A DNA stretch of 28,699 bases from Bigelowiella natans CCMP2755 (lineage: Eukaryota > Cercozoa > Chlorarachniophyceae): assembly GCA_000320545.1 (NCBI GenBank), contig ADNK01000917.1, forward strand, positions 1-28,699, written 5' to 3'. Within the stretch, counting starts at the first letter, position 1. Every line of letters starts with the position of its first letter. A model generated the notes under the pieces. It was not told the DNA's origin. It saw only the letters and a list, made by a program, of their open reading frames with translations, and ran no database searches. The position numbers were made by a program, and so were the translations under genes. Shown here piece by piece: positions 11,611-23,880 of the stretch.

Positions 11611-13217
11611 ACTCAAGGCATCCAGGTCCCTCCTCCCCTTCTTATTACCTCCCCCTTCTGTATATAGCATACTGCTCACTTCCTTAGCCCTCGCCCACAC
11701 ATGCAACAGGGAGAAAAAAGGAAAAAGGAAAACCCATTCGAATAAATAGCGTACCAGATTCTCATTAGCAGCCCTAGCCACACCCCTGCCCGCATTCTGT
11801 ACCACTAGTCCATCTCGTCCCTTAAGGTACACAATCCTGTACGTGATTAAGCTGACCTCCCTAGGAGTCATGTACACCCTTATGCTTTCCCATTCCATTC
11901 GATTGTGGTTCTCACACCTCACCACTCCGCGATTCTTTGTAACCTGTAGCACTTTACGGCTCTGTGCAGATACGAAGTAGTGATATCCATTCCTAACCTC
12001 AACAATCCATTGATCCCACGTGAAATAATTGCGTGAGTTGTCAAATCTACACACGCCGGTTTTAGAGCATTGAAGATGTCTATTGTCTCTCTGAGACACA
12101 AGGATAAAACGCCCGTTTGGAAGCATTGCCGCCCTCATCCTCTCCCAGTCGCCCAAGTTGCGATCATTGGCGACCGCGTTGTTGTGGTTTCTATTCTGTA
12201 GCATTTGGCCAGTGTGGCACTGGAGATATATCTCCAAGGGCCTTGGTAAGGGCTTATTGCCACCCCCCATCTCCCGTACGATTAAAGGCCTAATTCGAGC
12301 ACGCCTAGTGCTGTCTGTAAGCTTGACTGAACTAAAGGGGCCGACGATAATTCTCTTTCCACTCTTCTTTTGATCGGCGGATTCGATCACGATGGGTATC
12401 TCGGTTTCGTTCGAGATGGTCTGTGCATCGGATGTCTTCTCTTCGTCGATGCCGATGAGTCCCAGCTCCTCCCGTTTCCCTTCCCGGTTTTCATTGAAGA
12501 TCCTTGTGTGCTCTCTCATGGATCTAAGCAAGCCTTGTGTTAGGTGAAGATCGACCGTGCTACCAGTGGTAACAGACATCGAGTGGTGGGTCTTGGCGGT
12601 GAGAGCGTTGCGATTCTGCATGAATTGCTTAATGGATTGCAGCATGTCCTGCGGCTCGACTGTGGGGTGGACAATCGATCTTACCGAGAGTGTCGCTCCG
12701 AACAACGGGATGAGGTGTCTCCACTGTTGGCGTTCTACGTCGTTGAAATCGAGAGAAATATTGACTGACAAGCCCAATGATGTGGAATGAGAGAATTTTT
12801 TGGTCTCCATGTGTGAATTCTGCACCATGAGCCTGCAGACGGGAATCTGAAGGTTGGAAAGATCATTTACGAGTGTTAAGCGTAGTTCCTTGGATTCCAT
12901 CTCGAAGTTCCAATCGAAAGAAGACTCTGAACAAGGAGAAGATTTGAGTTATGATATAATGTAAGGACGTGTATATTCATGTATATATATATTTATGAAC
13001 GACTATCAGGATAAGTATTAGCCAAATTCACAAGAATATCGACGGCGCTACAACCCAATTGAAATCGTTTGAACGAAACGAAATGCTTGAAATCGAACGA
13101 AAGGACACCTTTTGTTGGAACAATGTTCCTATTCTCCACTTGGGCGTTTTGCTCTTCTGAAGCGATTTTACCCTTTGCTTCGTCCTCTGCCAAGCTCATT
13201 ATATCCCCTTTCACCTG

Positions 13218-13252
<35 letters not shown>

Positions 13253-13258
13253 AGAATT

Positions 13259-13299
<41 letters not shown>

Positions 13300-16200
13300 T
13301 TCTCTCTCTTTCCGTATATAATATTTATGTATATAGAGTTTAAAAATCTTTCTCGAACCTCCTTCATCTCCACGCTGCTATCGCCGGTAAGAGACTCGCG
13401 TATGTTTTTGATCACGTCCATGATCATGGAAATCTCGCTGAAACGTAAATCAATATAGATGGGCGTCACAGTAATTTTACAATACGATTTGTCAACCACA
13501 GCTTCAGGGCGTTCTGAATTTCCATGGCCAAAAAGCATCGCCTGAAACTGTTGTAAGTCCATGTTGACAGTAAACTTCTGAACAATTGGCTTCTGGTTGA
13601 TCACCACACCCAGACCCTTTCGTTCCCCGTCCTGTCCCTTCTCCTCCCCGTCTACCCAGATGTGACATAACTCAGCGCTTTTTACGCTGACGGAGCAAAC
13701 AGCACTCTCTATTGGCCTTGACTTTGACTCATATCGAACATTCAGCCCGCCAGCTAAGGTAATCCCGTCCGTGGAATATTCGTAAGGTTTGCGAAGAACG
13801 ATCGCCTGCGCCTTCACAAACTGGCACTGGAATCGCAGCGACGAAGACGTAATCAGTGAAGCGTCGGCATCTCTTGCCCGCGTGAGATCAAGTCTTCTTT
13901 TCAAATCTGCAGCTATCGCGGAAAACTTCGTCAGAGCTGACAACCAGCGGCTCCTCTCCGCATGAGACCGAAGATGGAGCGTGCATAGCAGCCCTTCCTT
14001 GTCGTGACTTCGATGCTTGATGAGGATGTCTTGAGAGGCCTCGGGTACCACAGAGACATCGGCGAGGTCGATGGTGTGGATGGCAACCCCTCCAGTGTCG
14101 AGGCTAGAAGTCAGAACGTATGTTTCTCGAATCGATCCCTCATTGACGTGCTTTAGGGCTAAATATCTCTGCAGCATTTGAAACAACGGGGCATTTGATT
14201 TTCCTGCCCAGCCGTCCATGATAAGAGTGCATGGTAGCTCGAAGAAAGAGATGAGCCGCAGAAGACACCTTTCCAGAAAGATGAACCGAAGGTTGGAGAC
14301 AAGCATGTCGCAGTCGTACTCAGTCTGACCCATCGGCAGCGTCTCCAGATTCAAGCTCCCGAGATTAACGCCGCCGTTTTGTATTAGCGAAAATTGCAAC
14401 GGTGCCTCATCCTCGCTGGAAGTTTCAGGCTGGACTAGCAGGATCTCTCGAAATGGCTTATGAATTCTTCTATCGTCCGTGACGGAGTCAGATATGTTGG
14501 TGAGCGAAGCACCTTTGCGGAGGTTTAGCAATAGGGTAAGAAGATGAATGATCTATGACGAAGGTGCGGAAACACTTTGTGCATTGAGGTGATAGGTGTG
14601 TGAAATATGGGAGAAGCAGTCGGGTCAAAAAATCAAAATATGTCTGCACATTATGTTTTCCTTTTCAAAAACTAAGGAAATTTCGTCACCTGTGCAAGAG
14701 AACTCAGATGTGAAAGCAGACTTTCCGTCGGAACCGGATGTGAGGTAGCGAACGTAGTTGTAGATGCTGCAAACACGAAGTTTCAACAAGTTGTCTTTGC
14801 TCGACTGAGGGCTGAACTCCGAAGCATCATTCAGCATGAATGAGGCCCTTGGGATATTAATGCCGATAAAATAGAGGATCGATGTCGATGGGGATGCCGC
14901 TTTTAATGGCATCGCGTCTGTGTCCATGGCAGTAGTAGAGTTTTTCTCTTCCTTTGCATCATTGACAAAAGGTGGAGCATGAACCTCGGCGGTATTCATG
15001 ACGACGCACCGCTCCTCGCAAAGATTTCCCATAGATATACTCAAAATAGAGCTGTACTGCATCTTTGTAAGCGTCCCTTCGATGCCATCGACGCTTATCC
15101 AGCACCCACCCAACGACACGCTCGGACATTCCCAGCTATCGTAAATCACCTTGAGCCTTGTAACATCCAGCAGGTGAGCTCCATGATGCTGAGCTCTCGA
15201 CCCATTGTGAGACAGTATCGAAAACGTGGAAACGTCAATCTGATACCTCAGAAAGTTTCTATCGCGAACGAATTTGAAAAAGTCGGCCCTCTTTGCGACC
15301 GCCTCAGGACTTGATGCCTTAATCTCCAATGTCCTTCTCGAGATCTTTGATGTAACTAGTACCGATCCCAGTTCAGCAGAGACACCTTTGTGGCTGATTG
15401 AGTTCTCGGGGAGGACCAAGTGAATGCCTGTGAGCTCGAGTTTTATGTCTAAGAAGTCAGGCTTTGGGTCTGTGCAGAGCGTAGTGTCTACACTATGCTT
15501 CTTATCAGAACGACCACTTATCTTATTTTCCATCTTTGTTAAGTGTTTTCTGTCGATATTTGGCTTTGAGTGGGATCGTGTTGGTGGTTGGACGTTCGAT
15601 GAAGATAGTAGGCGTGTGAACGGCTCCCGAGTGAAGTAGGTCTGGATTTCGTCGTTGAATCTAATGTTTTTAGTTGGACATTAGGCGTGCGTGAGTAGAG
15701 AACATGCACAAAAAGCTGCGCTCCTGTCTACAATCATGTGAACTAGTGCAGTAGTTGCACGCAGAAATTTTTCCTCAAAAATGTCTTTAATTTCCCAGAT
15801 CGAATTTACACAAAAACATAGTAAAAAACACTTCGCATAGGAACATGAACACACACACAAACACACGTGCGTGTCGATGGAACTCCGAACATCATACCTC
15901 TTCGTGTAGACAATTTCCATACCCTTGAAACTACCGTATAACCCAGAGCTAAATCCAGGGTACTCAACTTCATGCGGATCGAACGTGCTGTATGTCAACT
16001 TTAACAACCCCACTGCAGACTCACTTTTTCTTGTGCTTATCATATTGCGATGCACGCGCCCCTTAGGTGTTTGATCCACGACGTTAATCCCGGCGAGAGA
16101 AATATCTACGTCTTGACTGAATTCGTAATTCTTGACGTCTAATGCGGCACCTTGCATTCTCATGTGAGCAACCGACTGGTCTTTCCACCTCAATAGGAAA

Positions 16201-19200
16201 CCCAACTCATCGATCCTCGCGGACATTCGCGACTCCACTCTGTGCCTTCTCTTTACCTTTGCCTCTGCGAATGGAATGATCAGCGGGCTGCCATCTTTCG
16301 GGTGGCTGGTGAAAACCCAACCTTCTTGATCGCCCTCGACAATTTTCAGGAAGATATGACCGTTTCTTTTCACTCGTTTTGCTGCCTTGAACACTGATCC
16401 TGGTTCGATTAGCAAGCCAGTCTTGAGGCTCTTGTCAGTGGACGGTTCAGATCTAAGATTAATCTTTAGACCTCGCTGGAGGAGATAGTAACAGTCCTGA
16501 GAATTAGCGTCGCACCATATCAGTAAAAATAACATCCCAAGCTGTTGAAACACAGGTGCCATGTGCATAAATTAAAACAAAAGAAATACGCATTGATTGC
16601 GCGCTATGTAGCAGCAGAAACGCAAATCACATCACATTACAGTATTGAACTGTGCATCAAGAGCACAAACCTCTTCGTCATGGTCTTGCAAAATGTTGCT
16701 GAGAGTGCTCGTCTTGAGAACCATTGTCTTCAATGATTCCCCGAACCCCTTGCTACTAGGCGAACTGAGACCATGGAAACCATCTTCCCCGAGGAGACTC
16801 TTTACAAGGAACTCTTTCGTTCCTTCGATTCTATGAGGCTCAAAGTCAACTAAGATTCTTCCAAGTCTGATATCTGTCACTACTGGAGCCGCGGATTCCG
16901 GAAATATCGGAGCATCACTCATGAAACTGTTATGCTCAAGAACAACGAAGTTGTTCTCAATACCACTATTGTGGCTTTCTCCTTTCTCCTCGACTCTTGT
17001 GGTGATTAGAGTGGGGGACGGACTTTTACAATCAAAATCATCAACATCAATCGCAGCGATAGTAACCTTGGACCAATTCTGAAACGGCAAAAATGCCATT
17101 GCGCACTCCATATCACGAATTGTGCACATCACACGCGCAATGCTGGGTTCGTGACTCCCGCTAGAACTTCCTACCAGAACTGACAGGCTTCCCATGCGCA
17201 GATCGACATGAAAGTCGACTGTGCGTTCAAGCCTCTTCAATCTTCCTGCCCACCAGTCGCGGATCTTCTCTGCGGGAATTCCGCCCCTCGTCCCCTTAGC
17301 CTCTTGAAGAAGTGCTTGTGCTTCCCGGTCCACATCAACGAGGTGTCCCAATGCGTGCTGCAACTCTGCATACGTTTGGTTGCTTTTCTCATCAAGAATG
17401 TTGTCCCTCAGCTCTCCGTCACTATATTTGCTTATTCCTCTTGGATTCTCATTGGTGTAATTCTTTGCAGTGCTTCGCACCCGCTTCGCTGGAAGATTTG
17501 TACGTGTGTCCAATCCCTCGCGAAAGACTCTCAGGATGCGGTCAAGCTTCTTCATTTTCTGCTGATCCACGCCAAACGTGATTTTCGATACCTCTCCTTT
17601 CACACGAATGGTAGGAATTGAAGCACCGAGCACCATCGATCGTGAAAAGGTTAGAGAGAGATCGAACGGGGCAAGCAAGTTCGACGGAGAGAAAGATACG
17701 ACGTTCGGTCCTTTTCGGAATCTCATCATCTCTTTCGATTTGGCCTCCATCTCCAAGTCGGCCCTGCGCTTTTGCCTCCAGTTTTCTTCAGCCTTTATAA
17801 TGAAAGCCTCAAAATTGCTCCCAGTGATGGAATAGGAGTCGTAACACCTGTTGTAGTCGTCTAGAGAGAGCTTTTTCCCTTCCCAACATTGCTGATGCTG
17901 GCCGTCCTTCCCTAGGAGTCTTAGATTGATGGGAGCATGGAGATTGTCTCTTAGGATCTGCTCTAATACTTGTTGCATCTTCTCTCTCTCTCCAAGACTT
18001 GTTGAGAGCTTGAACGAACCCGTCTCAACGACTAGCATGTCTGCACCCCTAGATGTCATGCTACTTGGGAACATGATTGTGGGCGCATCGAGGGACAAGA
18101 ACACATCAATCTGCTTGTAATTCTCGAGTGACTGTTGCACGACCGTCGTTGATGCGTCGAACGCGCGCTGGGCTTGGTTCAAAGTCCATTCCGACACGAG
18201 AGCTACACTCCTCTGAGTTTTCGCTGGGGAAGCGAAGAAGTTGGAGATGTGACTTAGTAACACTGAGTTGACGATGACAAAAACCTTCTGCAGAGTAAGC
18301 CTTAGCTTTAGATCCGCCGGACTATCGATGGGAGGAAACTCTCCATGAAATTCTAAAAGGTGGGTCACTTCGCCTCCCTTCGTGTCGTCGTGATATACAA
18401 TGTTTTTAAATGCCGTGTCTGGCGTGAACATATCCCGTACGAACAGCCCGGTGAGCCGACCTTGAACTACAGTCTGTCCCATGTTTAGGTGTGTCGTCAT
18501 GTCAACATCGCTTGCGCATGCGGTAAGTTCAGTTTCCCACGACTTGGAAAGCATCCGCAGAACGAACTCCTTCAGCTTGAACTGGACCACCACATAGGGG
18601 TAGTCTTTTGGCAATTCCCTCTTCTTTGCCTCAATTTTTAGCTCCTCCTCAGGGTCGAAGCGAATCTCGTCGTAAAGTTCCTGGACATCCCTCTCCGAAA
18701 TCTTAGGGTTCAGGTTTTCTCTCGACCCCCCCGCCCCTTCTCTCCCTCCCCCCCATAGCGAGGAGATTGAACCGATCCAACTCGTGCTCTGCTTTTCCTG
18801 CTCAAGTTTCAGAGCTGCCTGTCGAATCATGACAGTTTCCCCCTCCTTAAGCTGGTGGCGGAGCTGAGCTATCGCTTGCGCTCTACACTTAGCCAGACTC
18901 GAGAACGTGAGCTTTCTCTCAATTTCAGACAGCCTAGCCTCCCCTTTTTCATCCAGCGCATCGAGCCACATGGCGTTCAGCGTGCGCTTATACAGGCGTG
19001 TGTACTCCTCTCTCTCCTCGCTGCTACCTTCGCAAAATGAAACTTTCGATTGCGAGTCACTCATCCTCGACTGCGCGTTCGAGAGAGATAGTAGAAGCTG
19101 GAGGAAACACACGTACTGGCGCCGGGCAAGAGAAATGTCGATCTTGTCGACATTGCATGAGAGATGGTAGTGCGGCAGTCTAGAATCGAGAGGAGGATCA

Positions 19201-19829
19201 TCGTTGATGTAGAGGATAGCCTCCCCTGAGACCGGATTCAATATATGCTTGAAGTACTCTGGCTGACTGCTGAAATAAGACTTAAGATGCCTTGCGTCAT
19301 TCACAACGCGGGATCGAGTGTTCAGATAGGCACTGAGGCCCTCAAATTTCATTTTTTTGTAGAAGATCTTGGCGTTTGTATCGGTTACGAAAGTTTCATT
19401 TCCTTCTTTATTTGTTGTACACACCGAGAGTTCTCGTAAGCACAAACCGACAGCTGGCGTTCCGTTTTTACTTTCCGATCCTGGAGAATAGCCCTCGAAT
19501 CTACGGAAGAATAACACCCACAAAACTATCTAAGTACCCGTCTGTGCATAAAGTCAAGGGAACTTCTCTTAAATCCCCCATGCGCGTTTTTAATTCTTCA
19601 AAAATAAGGTTACTACCGGAAATGGATATTTCTTATACTGATCTTTAGGTTCTTCATCACTGCGAAAGCTAACTTCTCGTACAAACCGGCATCCTTGTTC
19701 TTCTGCAAAAGAGGGGGGTGACAGTTAAAAATCAAATTCTTGGAGCTACTTTTATTTGAATACAACCTTTAGATGAAGGGGCAGCCAATCGAATACTCTG
19801 CCAATCCGCGAGTTTCCTTCATGTTAATG

Positions 19830-19899
<70 letters not shown>

Positions 19900-20189
19900 A
19901 TACGAATTTACAGACACACATGCACATCGATGCACATCAGCAGGAAAAAGGCACAATTTCTGCAAGATATTGAATTGAATAATTTGCATACCTCAATTTT
20001 GACGTGATGGCAACCTCAAGAGCAGCCTTGACATCGCACCTGATATCCGAGCGTGGCCGGGCTACGAGGTACAAATCTTCAAGTATCACCTTCACAGGTT
20101 CGCTTTGTAGCTTCCATGACATCTGGATCATCACCTATATGAAGCAGAAATAAAGACGAGTTATGACTATCGAATCGCAGTTAAGGGTG

Positions 20190-20249
<60 letters not shown>

Positions 20250-20333
20250 GTGCAAATATTTAATCTTAAATATACATAATAGATTTATGTGGGTGTGCGA
20301 GTGATGAAAGTGTCTTTGTGAGAGTCTTCGTGT

Positions 20334-20369
<36 letters not shown>

Positions 20370-20390
20370 ATGTATGCCAGAGAATGTATA

Positions 20391-20434
<44 letters not shown>

Positions 20435-20436
20435 TT

Positions 20437-20476
<40 letters not shown>

Positions 20477-21074
20477 ATTTGTGTGCATTTGTGTATGCTT
20501 ATGAATGACATTTCCAACGGCCCCTGAAATCACATCGATCGGAAGTTGCAGAAAGTCCAACGCCTCGGTTTTGAGCTACAGTTAAGACGATCGAGTAATT
20601 CAGAATATAGAGCAAACTTGGTTCAAAAGAGAATAAGAGTAAACACTGAAAAATGGGTGTATCCTCTTGGGGTGATAATTGTAGAATGACCTTAACATTC
20701 TGAAGTTTAAGCTTTCCTGAAAAGGCGGCTGTCTGGAGGTCATGTGCTTTTACTCCTTCTATAAATCGATGCAAATACTGGTCCATCGCAAACCAGGAAA
20801 ATATCAGGAAATTAGAACGATGATAAGTCTCAGAGTTGCCGCAGGCACAATCCTGCTTTCTCGTTAGCCGAAACTAGGAGTGAGTTGATATGCGCACACG
20901 CGCATAGACAACGAATATTCAAATCTAGCTGTGGGCAATTTTTGAAGAACTCCGTAGGTATTTGGAGCGGCATTTGAAGTGATTGCACTAAGCTGATACA
21001 AAATCGACTACAGGTTTTATGTAAAAAAATCCTCTCACCTTGTTCAGGAAGTAGGCCGCCAGCCCTTCAAACAT
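6489..21074 (-). CDS. VPS13 bridge-like lipid transfer protein, complete, 13 exons, about 4150 aa
   Basis: VPS13 proteins are rod-shaped hydrophobic grooves that carry bulk lipid between organelles at contact sites. Exons on the minus strand: 21074-21039, 20777-20691, 20575-20510, 20134-19992, 19797-19767 (31 nt, tentative), 19702-19617, 19500-16671, 16496-15898, 15660-14690, 14512-13359, 13214-13004 (3' edge uncertain), 12926-11755, 11555-6489. All phases join, giving 12,453 nt with stop. The start reads MFEGLAAYFLNK then YLHRFIEGVKAHDLQTAAFS, the classic chorein N-terminus. IRNIHFRFEGYS and VGLCLRELSVCTTN match the conserved first-groove motif. Later parts: SWIGSISSLWGGG (about 393), SH3b-like domain (1094-1170), possible PH-like fold (about 1735-1815), two beta-trefoils (about 2302-2565), VAB adaptor-binding repeats (about 2566-3405, with the first perhaps before the trefoils), coiled coil (3408-3505), C2-like region (3514-3634), and the C-terminal ATG_C region (about 3944-4120: LFGNPVGLLTGMAEGVESFF, GFFKGVGKGLLGVFAKPTAG). 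The protein stops 20-odd residues later without the usual C-terminal PH domain. Confidence 0.96.
11577..11606. repeat. (CA)n microsatellite in VPS13 intron 12
   Basis: CA run on the plus strand (TG on the coding strand), about 20 bases upstream of the acceptor of the last exon. Confidence 0.95.
13219..13298. repeat. (AT)n plus (CT)n microsatellites in VPS13 intron 10
   Basis: A CT run at 13263-13298 and an AT run at 13219-13250. On the coding strand the intron reads GA repeat, then TA repeat directly abutting the GCAG acceptor of exon 11. Confidence 0.95.
19833..20475. repeat. (AT)n, (TG)n and (CT)n microsatellites in 5' VPS13 introns
   Basis: AT then TG at about 19833-19896 in intron 4; AT at about 20195-20245, TG at about 20336-20368, CT at about 20397-20430 and TG at about 20441-20475, all in intron 3 (20135-20509). 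These introns are mostly simple repeat. Confidence 0.95.
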
Positions 21075-22986
21075 CCTTCTCTTCTTTCACCCGCCAAGGC
21101 CAAACTCACGCCGGTGATGCGTAGAGATAGTTAGCAAGAGCAGCCAGGATGGCAACGGAGGAGAGAAAGCCAGAGCGCTGGGTTGGAACACGCAGAATGC
21201 TCTCGGCTGGAGGGAGAGCGGCGGCGGGAAAGAGGCTCTAAGAGAGAGCGAGCGAGCGTGTTATGTGTCGCCAATCTGTTTCCCGTCACACGCAAATACA
21301 AACGAAACTGACACCAATCTGCATTAGGTTTTTTTGGGTGTTTTGGGGTGGTGATTTTCACGGATTTTTGCTCGTCTAAACGCTTTCGTTTTAAAATGTT
21401 TGAATTGATATCAAATTTGGACAAAAAATCTGTGGATATGTTGTCGATGCTGTTGCGATCCATTGTTTGGAAACATGCCCATCGCAATCGACGTCAATCT
21501 CGAATCTCGACTAGTGGATCTCTGATGTGTGTAGATGTTTTTTGGGTAGCAATCCATCATGTTGACCGAAACTCCACACCTTGGCCGTTGAATCCAAAAA
21601 AACTGTGGTTTCAGCCTCATGCATGTCTGTCATCACCACAGAAAAGGTGCACGCTGTGGTGGATCACTCATCGAACGTTGATGTGAAGGAAACTGTGAAA
21701 CCATCAATGTGTGCCTCAAATGGTGTCTTCGTTGAAAATGCCTCTTTTGTGTAGATGAGTCCCACACCAACCGTTGGATCCATTGACGATTCGATGACGT
21801 CAGTGAGTGAGCCTTCCCACGTTTCTGAAAGTGGCACGGATGAAACAGATGATGCAACAGTGGTGGGCAAACTGCGTGCGATGAGTGGGATGGACTTGAA
21901 GAAATGGCCACACAAAGGAAAACGATGTGTGCGCCTGATCGATCGAAAGGAAATGGCAAGAACCAGAGGAGCATCGCTAGATCGGTTGAACCTGGCCATC
22001 AAACACGTCAATGGTGAAGTGATGAGGAGCAATTCAAGCAGGAGAACAAATCACATTGGCGAGCTGATGCGCTTGCATGGCAACTGGCCATGCGTGTGCG
22101 CTCACGACAATCATTTGTTTGTCACGCACGCGACGTCGCGCTTTTTGAGGCAAGCTGCAATTTGTGCAATGCATGCCAAATCCACGCTCGTGATGCATTC
22201 CATGATTTTTTCCACAAAAAAAAGTGGAAAGAATCCTGTTGAGGTTCTCCAAGTTCGCCCCTTGCTAGCTTGGTCCCGGCTCTGATGTGTCATGTTGGAC
22301 TTAGCAGTTGCAAGTGCTAGACGAATGGACTGAGAGAGATCGCAGTCCTTGTGAGATCAAGATCGGCGCCGTCAACATGCTGTGGTACGTCGTGTTCGTT
22401 CAAAGCTAGAGTCAAAGTCACAGCTAGCTAGCTAGCTAGACACTAGCTAGCTAGGACAGCTAGACAGGTTGAACATTTGCTTCCTTCTGACATGCATTTT
22501 CGCCTGCGTGTTTTTTCTCATCATTAAAATGCTTGGTTTTGCTACGCGTAGCATGTGTCTTTGCGCTGCGCATCTGCGCGGGAAAAACTGCCGGCGTAGC
22601 GGTTGTAAGTCCGTTTGATACATGATGTATACATGTATGTACACATGTGTGTATGTTGTCGACGGTATGTGACACTCTTGTGCACACACATACATCTAAA
22701 CACAGAAGCTAATAAACGAAAAACGGGCGTATTAGGACAATGATGATATTCACCCATTCACGAGCCCTACCAAACAAATGTCGCGAAATAAGCTGCTAAC
22801 AATACGCAGATAGTCCTATGTGCAATCTAGAGATACATATATTACAAATATACGGTACAGTACACATGTGGAAATTTTGACCAAACTCTGATACTTAAAT
22901 TTTACTTAACAATCCAACGACATTTTTATTCCTAGCACATTTAATTCGAATATTGACGTCCCAGGGGTTTTATCCGCCTTGATGTT
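21075..22986. other. Spacer between SmE 3' end and VPS13 5' end, with coding-like remnant
   Basis: The first roughly 170 bases are purine-rich on the coding strand and probably hold the VPS13 5' leader and promoter. From about 21350 to 22285 the sequence looks coding on both strands but is interrupted. The plus frame 21755-22285 continues upstream past a TAG into a Val/Ser-rich stretch. The minus frame reads SMDPTVGVGLIYTKEAFSTK, then a TGA, then TVFLDSTAKVWSFG, a TAG, and FEIDVDCDGHVSKQWI. I recognise no family. A decayed mobile element or pseudogene is possible. From 22430 the sequence is CTAG-rich and AT-rich with no gene seen. Confidence 0.4.
22424..22457. repeat. CTAG/AGCT tandem words
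   Basis: GCTA units are repeated in two blocks, GCTAGCTAGCTAGCTAGA and CTAGCTAGCTAGG, separated by four bases. The block is strongly self-complementary. Confidence 0.8.
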
Positions 22987-23880
22987 CTACTTGCTGCCTC
23001 CCACTTGCATAAGAAGAGTGATATTATCGCCCTTCAATAATATGCGCCCTTTCACATAAAATAAGGGTCAGGCAAGACACAAAGCTCAACTAATCAAATT
23101 ACAAACCTAACGAGGTCTTCTGCTTTTTCTTCATGTCAAGTTCCTCCGCATCATCGAGGACTAGATTCATGTATTCGTCGAAGCCCTAGCAAGAAAGAAA
23201 AGAGGGTGATTGATTCAGACTAGGGATAAAAAATGGAAAGATGAACATCAATATATTATTTATAATGCGTGTGCGTGTGCGTGTGTGTATGTGTGTGTGT
23301 GTGTGTGTGTGCGCGTGCTTGCTTGGATGATAGGGAAAAGAGCAAGCTTCCCAACCATATAAATATTCTATATACACAACTGCCATGTGTATTTGGGAGT
23401 ATATATAATTATGTGAATGCGCTCAGTATTTAGAGATGTTATCATTTATTCTATTTGGGGTATTATTTACTTACAATTATGACTCCTTCGATCCGCATGT
23501 TTGTTTGCTCGTACAACATAATCTGGATCCTAGATTTCTGTAAAGTGGTATGAAATTCTATCAAGCGTTACTGCTTACTTGCAGTGGAATCATAATAATA
23601 CAAATGTTAATGTTAACTTACGTTCTGGAGCAGCCGAAAAATCTGGTTCTAAGTTCACATCATGAAATATCGTGCGTTAACACAAATTCTACGGAAGCAT
23701 AATTCACATAGTAGTAAATATTTAACAGAATCCACACTTTACACTGCGCCACCACAACCAACTCAGCCGGAATTACGCAAGTGACTGTTTCGAGGGTTTT
23801 GCATTAACATGCTTTCTGTTGCGAGATTGTGAATGTCTACTTACGATCGGCTGCGTCATAACTTTCTTTCTCTGCGACAT
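22987..23880 (-). CDS. Small nuclear ribonucleoprotein SmE (SNRPE), 5 exons, 88 aa
   Basis: SmE is one of the seven Sm proteins that ring the Sm site of U1, U2, U4 and U5 snRNAs in the spliceosome. Exons on the minus strand: 23880-23845, 23648-23622, 23537-23475, 23185-23107, 23048-22987. Phases join to 267 nt with stop. The product starts MSQRKKVMTQPI, then NQIFRLLQN, then the Sm1 motif spanning RIQIMLYEQTNMRIEGVIIG and FDEYMNLVLDDAEELDMKKK. It ends with the Sm2 motif GRILLKGDNITLLMQ and VGGSK. Length and motif spacing match eukaryotic SmE throughout. Donors are GTAAGT-like in three of four introns. Intron 3 (23186-23474) holds a TG-type microsatellite at 23266-23313. Confidence 0.97.
23266..23313. 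repeat. (TG)n microsatellite in SmE intron 3
   Basis: TGCG/TGTG run of about 24 units inside the intron between SmE exons 3 and 4. Confidence 0.9.

Noticed and set aside
12993-13003. Alternative VPS13 exon 11/12 joins (donor at GTGAAT near 13020-13040 with acceptor at 12924)
   Set aside because: Also phase-compatible, but it removes a plausible helical segment. The GATA/GTCGTT donor was kept as the primary reading although it is weak, and the boundary is marked uncertain.
21755-22285. 176-codon plus-strand open frame starting MSPTPTVGSIDD
   Set aside because: No family recognised, the same stretch looks equally coding on the other strand, and its upstream frame is cut by a TAG. Treated as a remnant, not a gene.
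22600-22700. ATGTATACATGTATGTACAC-type repeats as a possible RNA gene or array
   Set aside because: Short irregular repeats without regular spacing or a foldable tRNA/snRNA-like structure. No tRNA, rRNA or CRISPR array was seen anywhere in the window.
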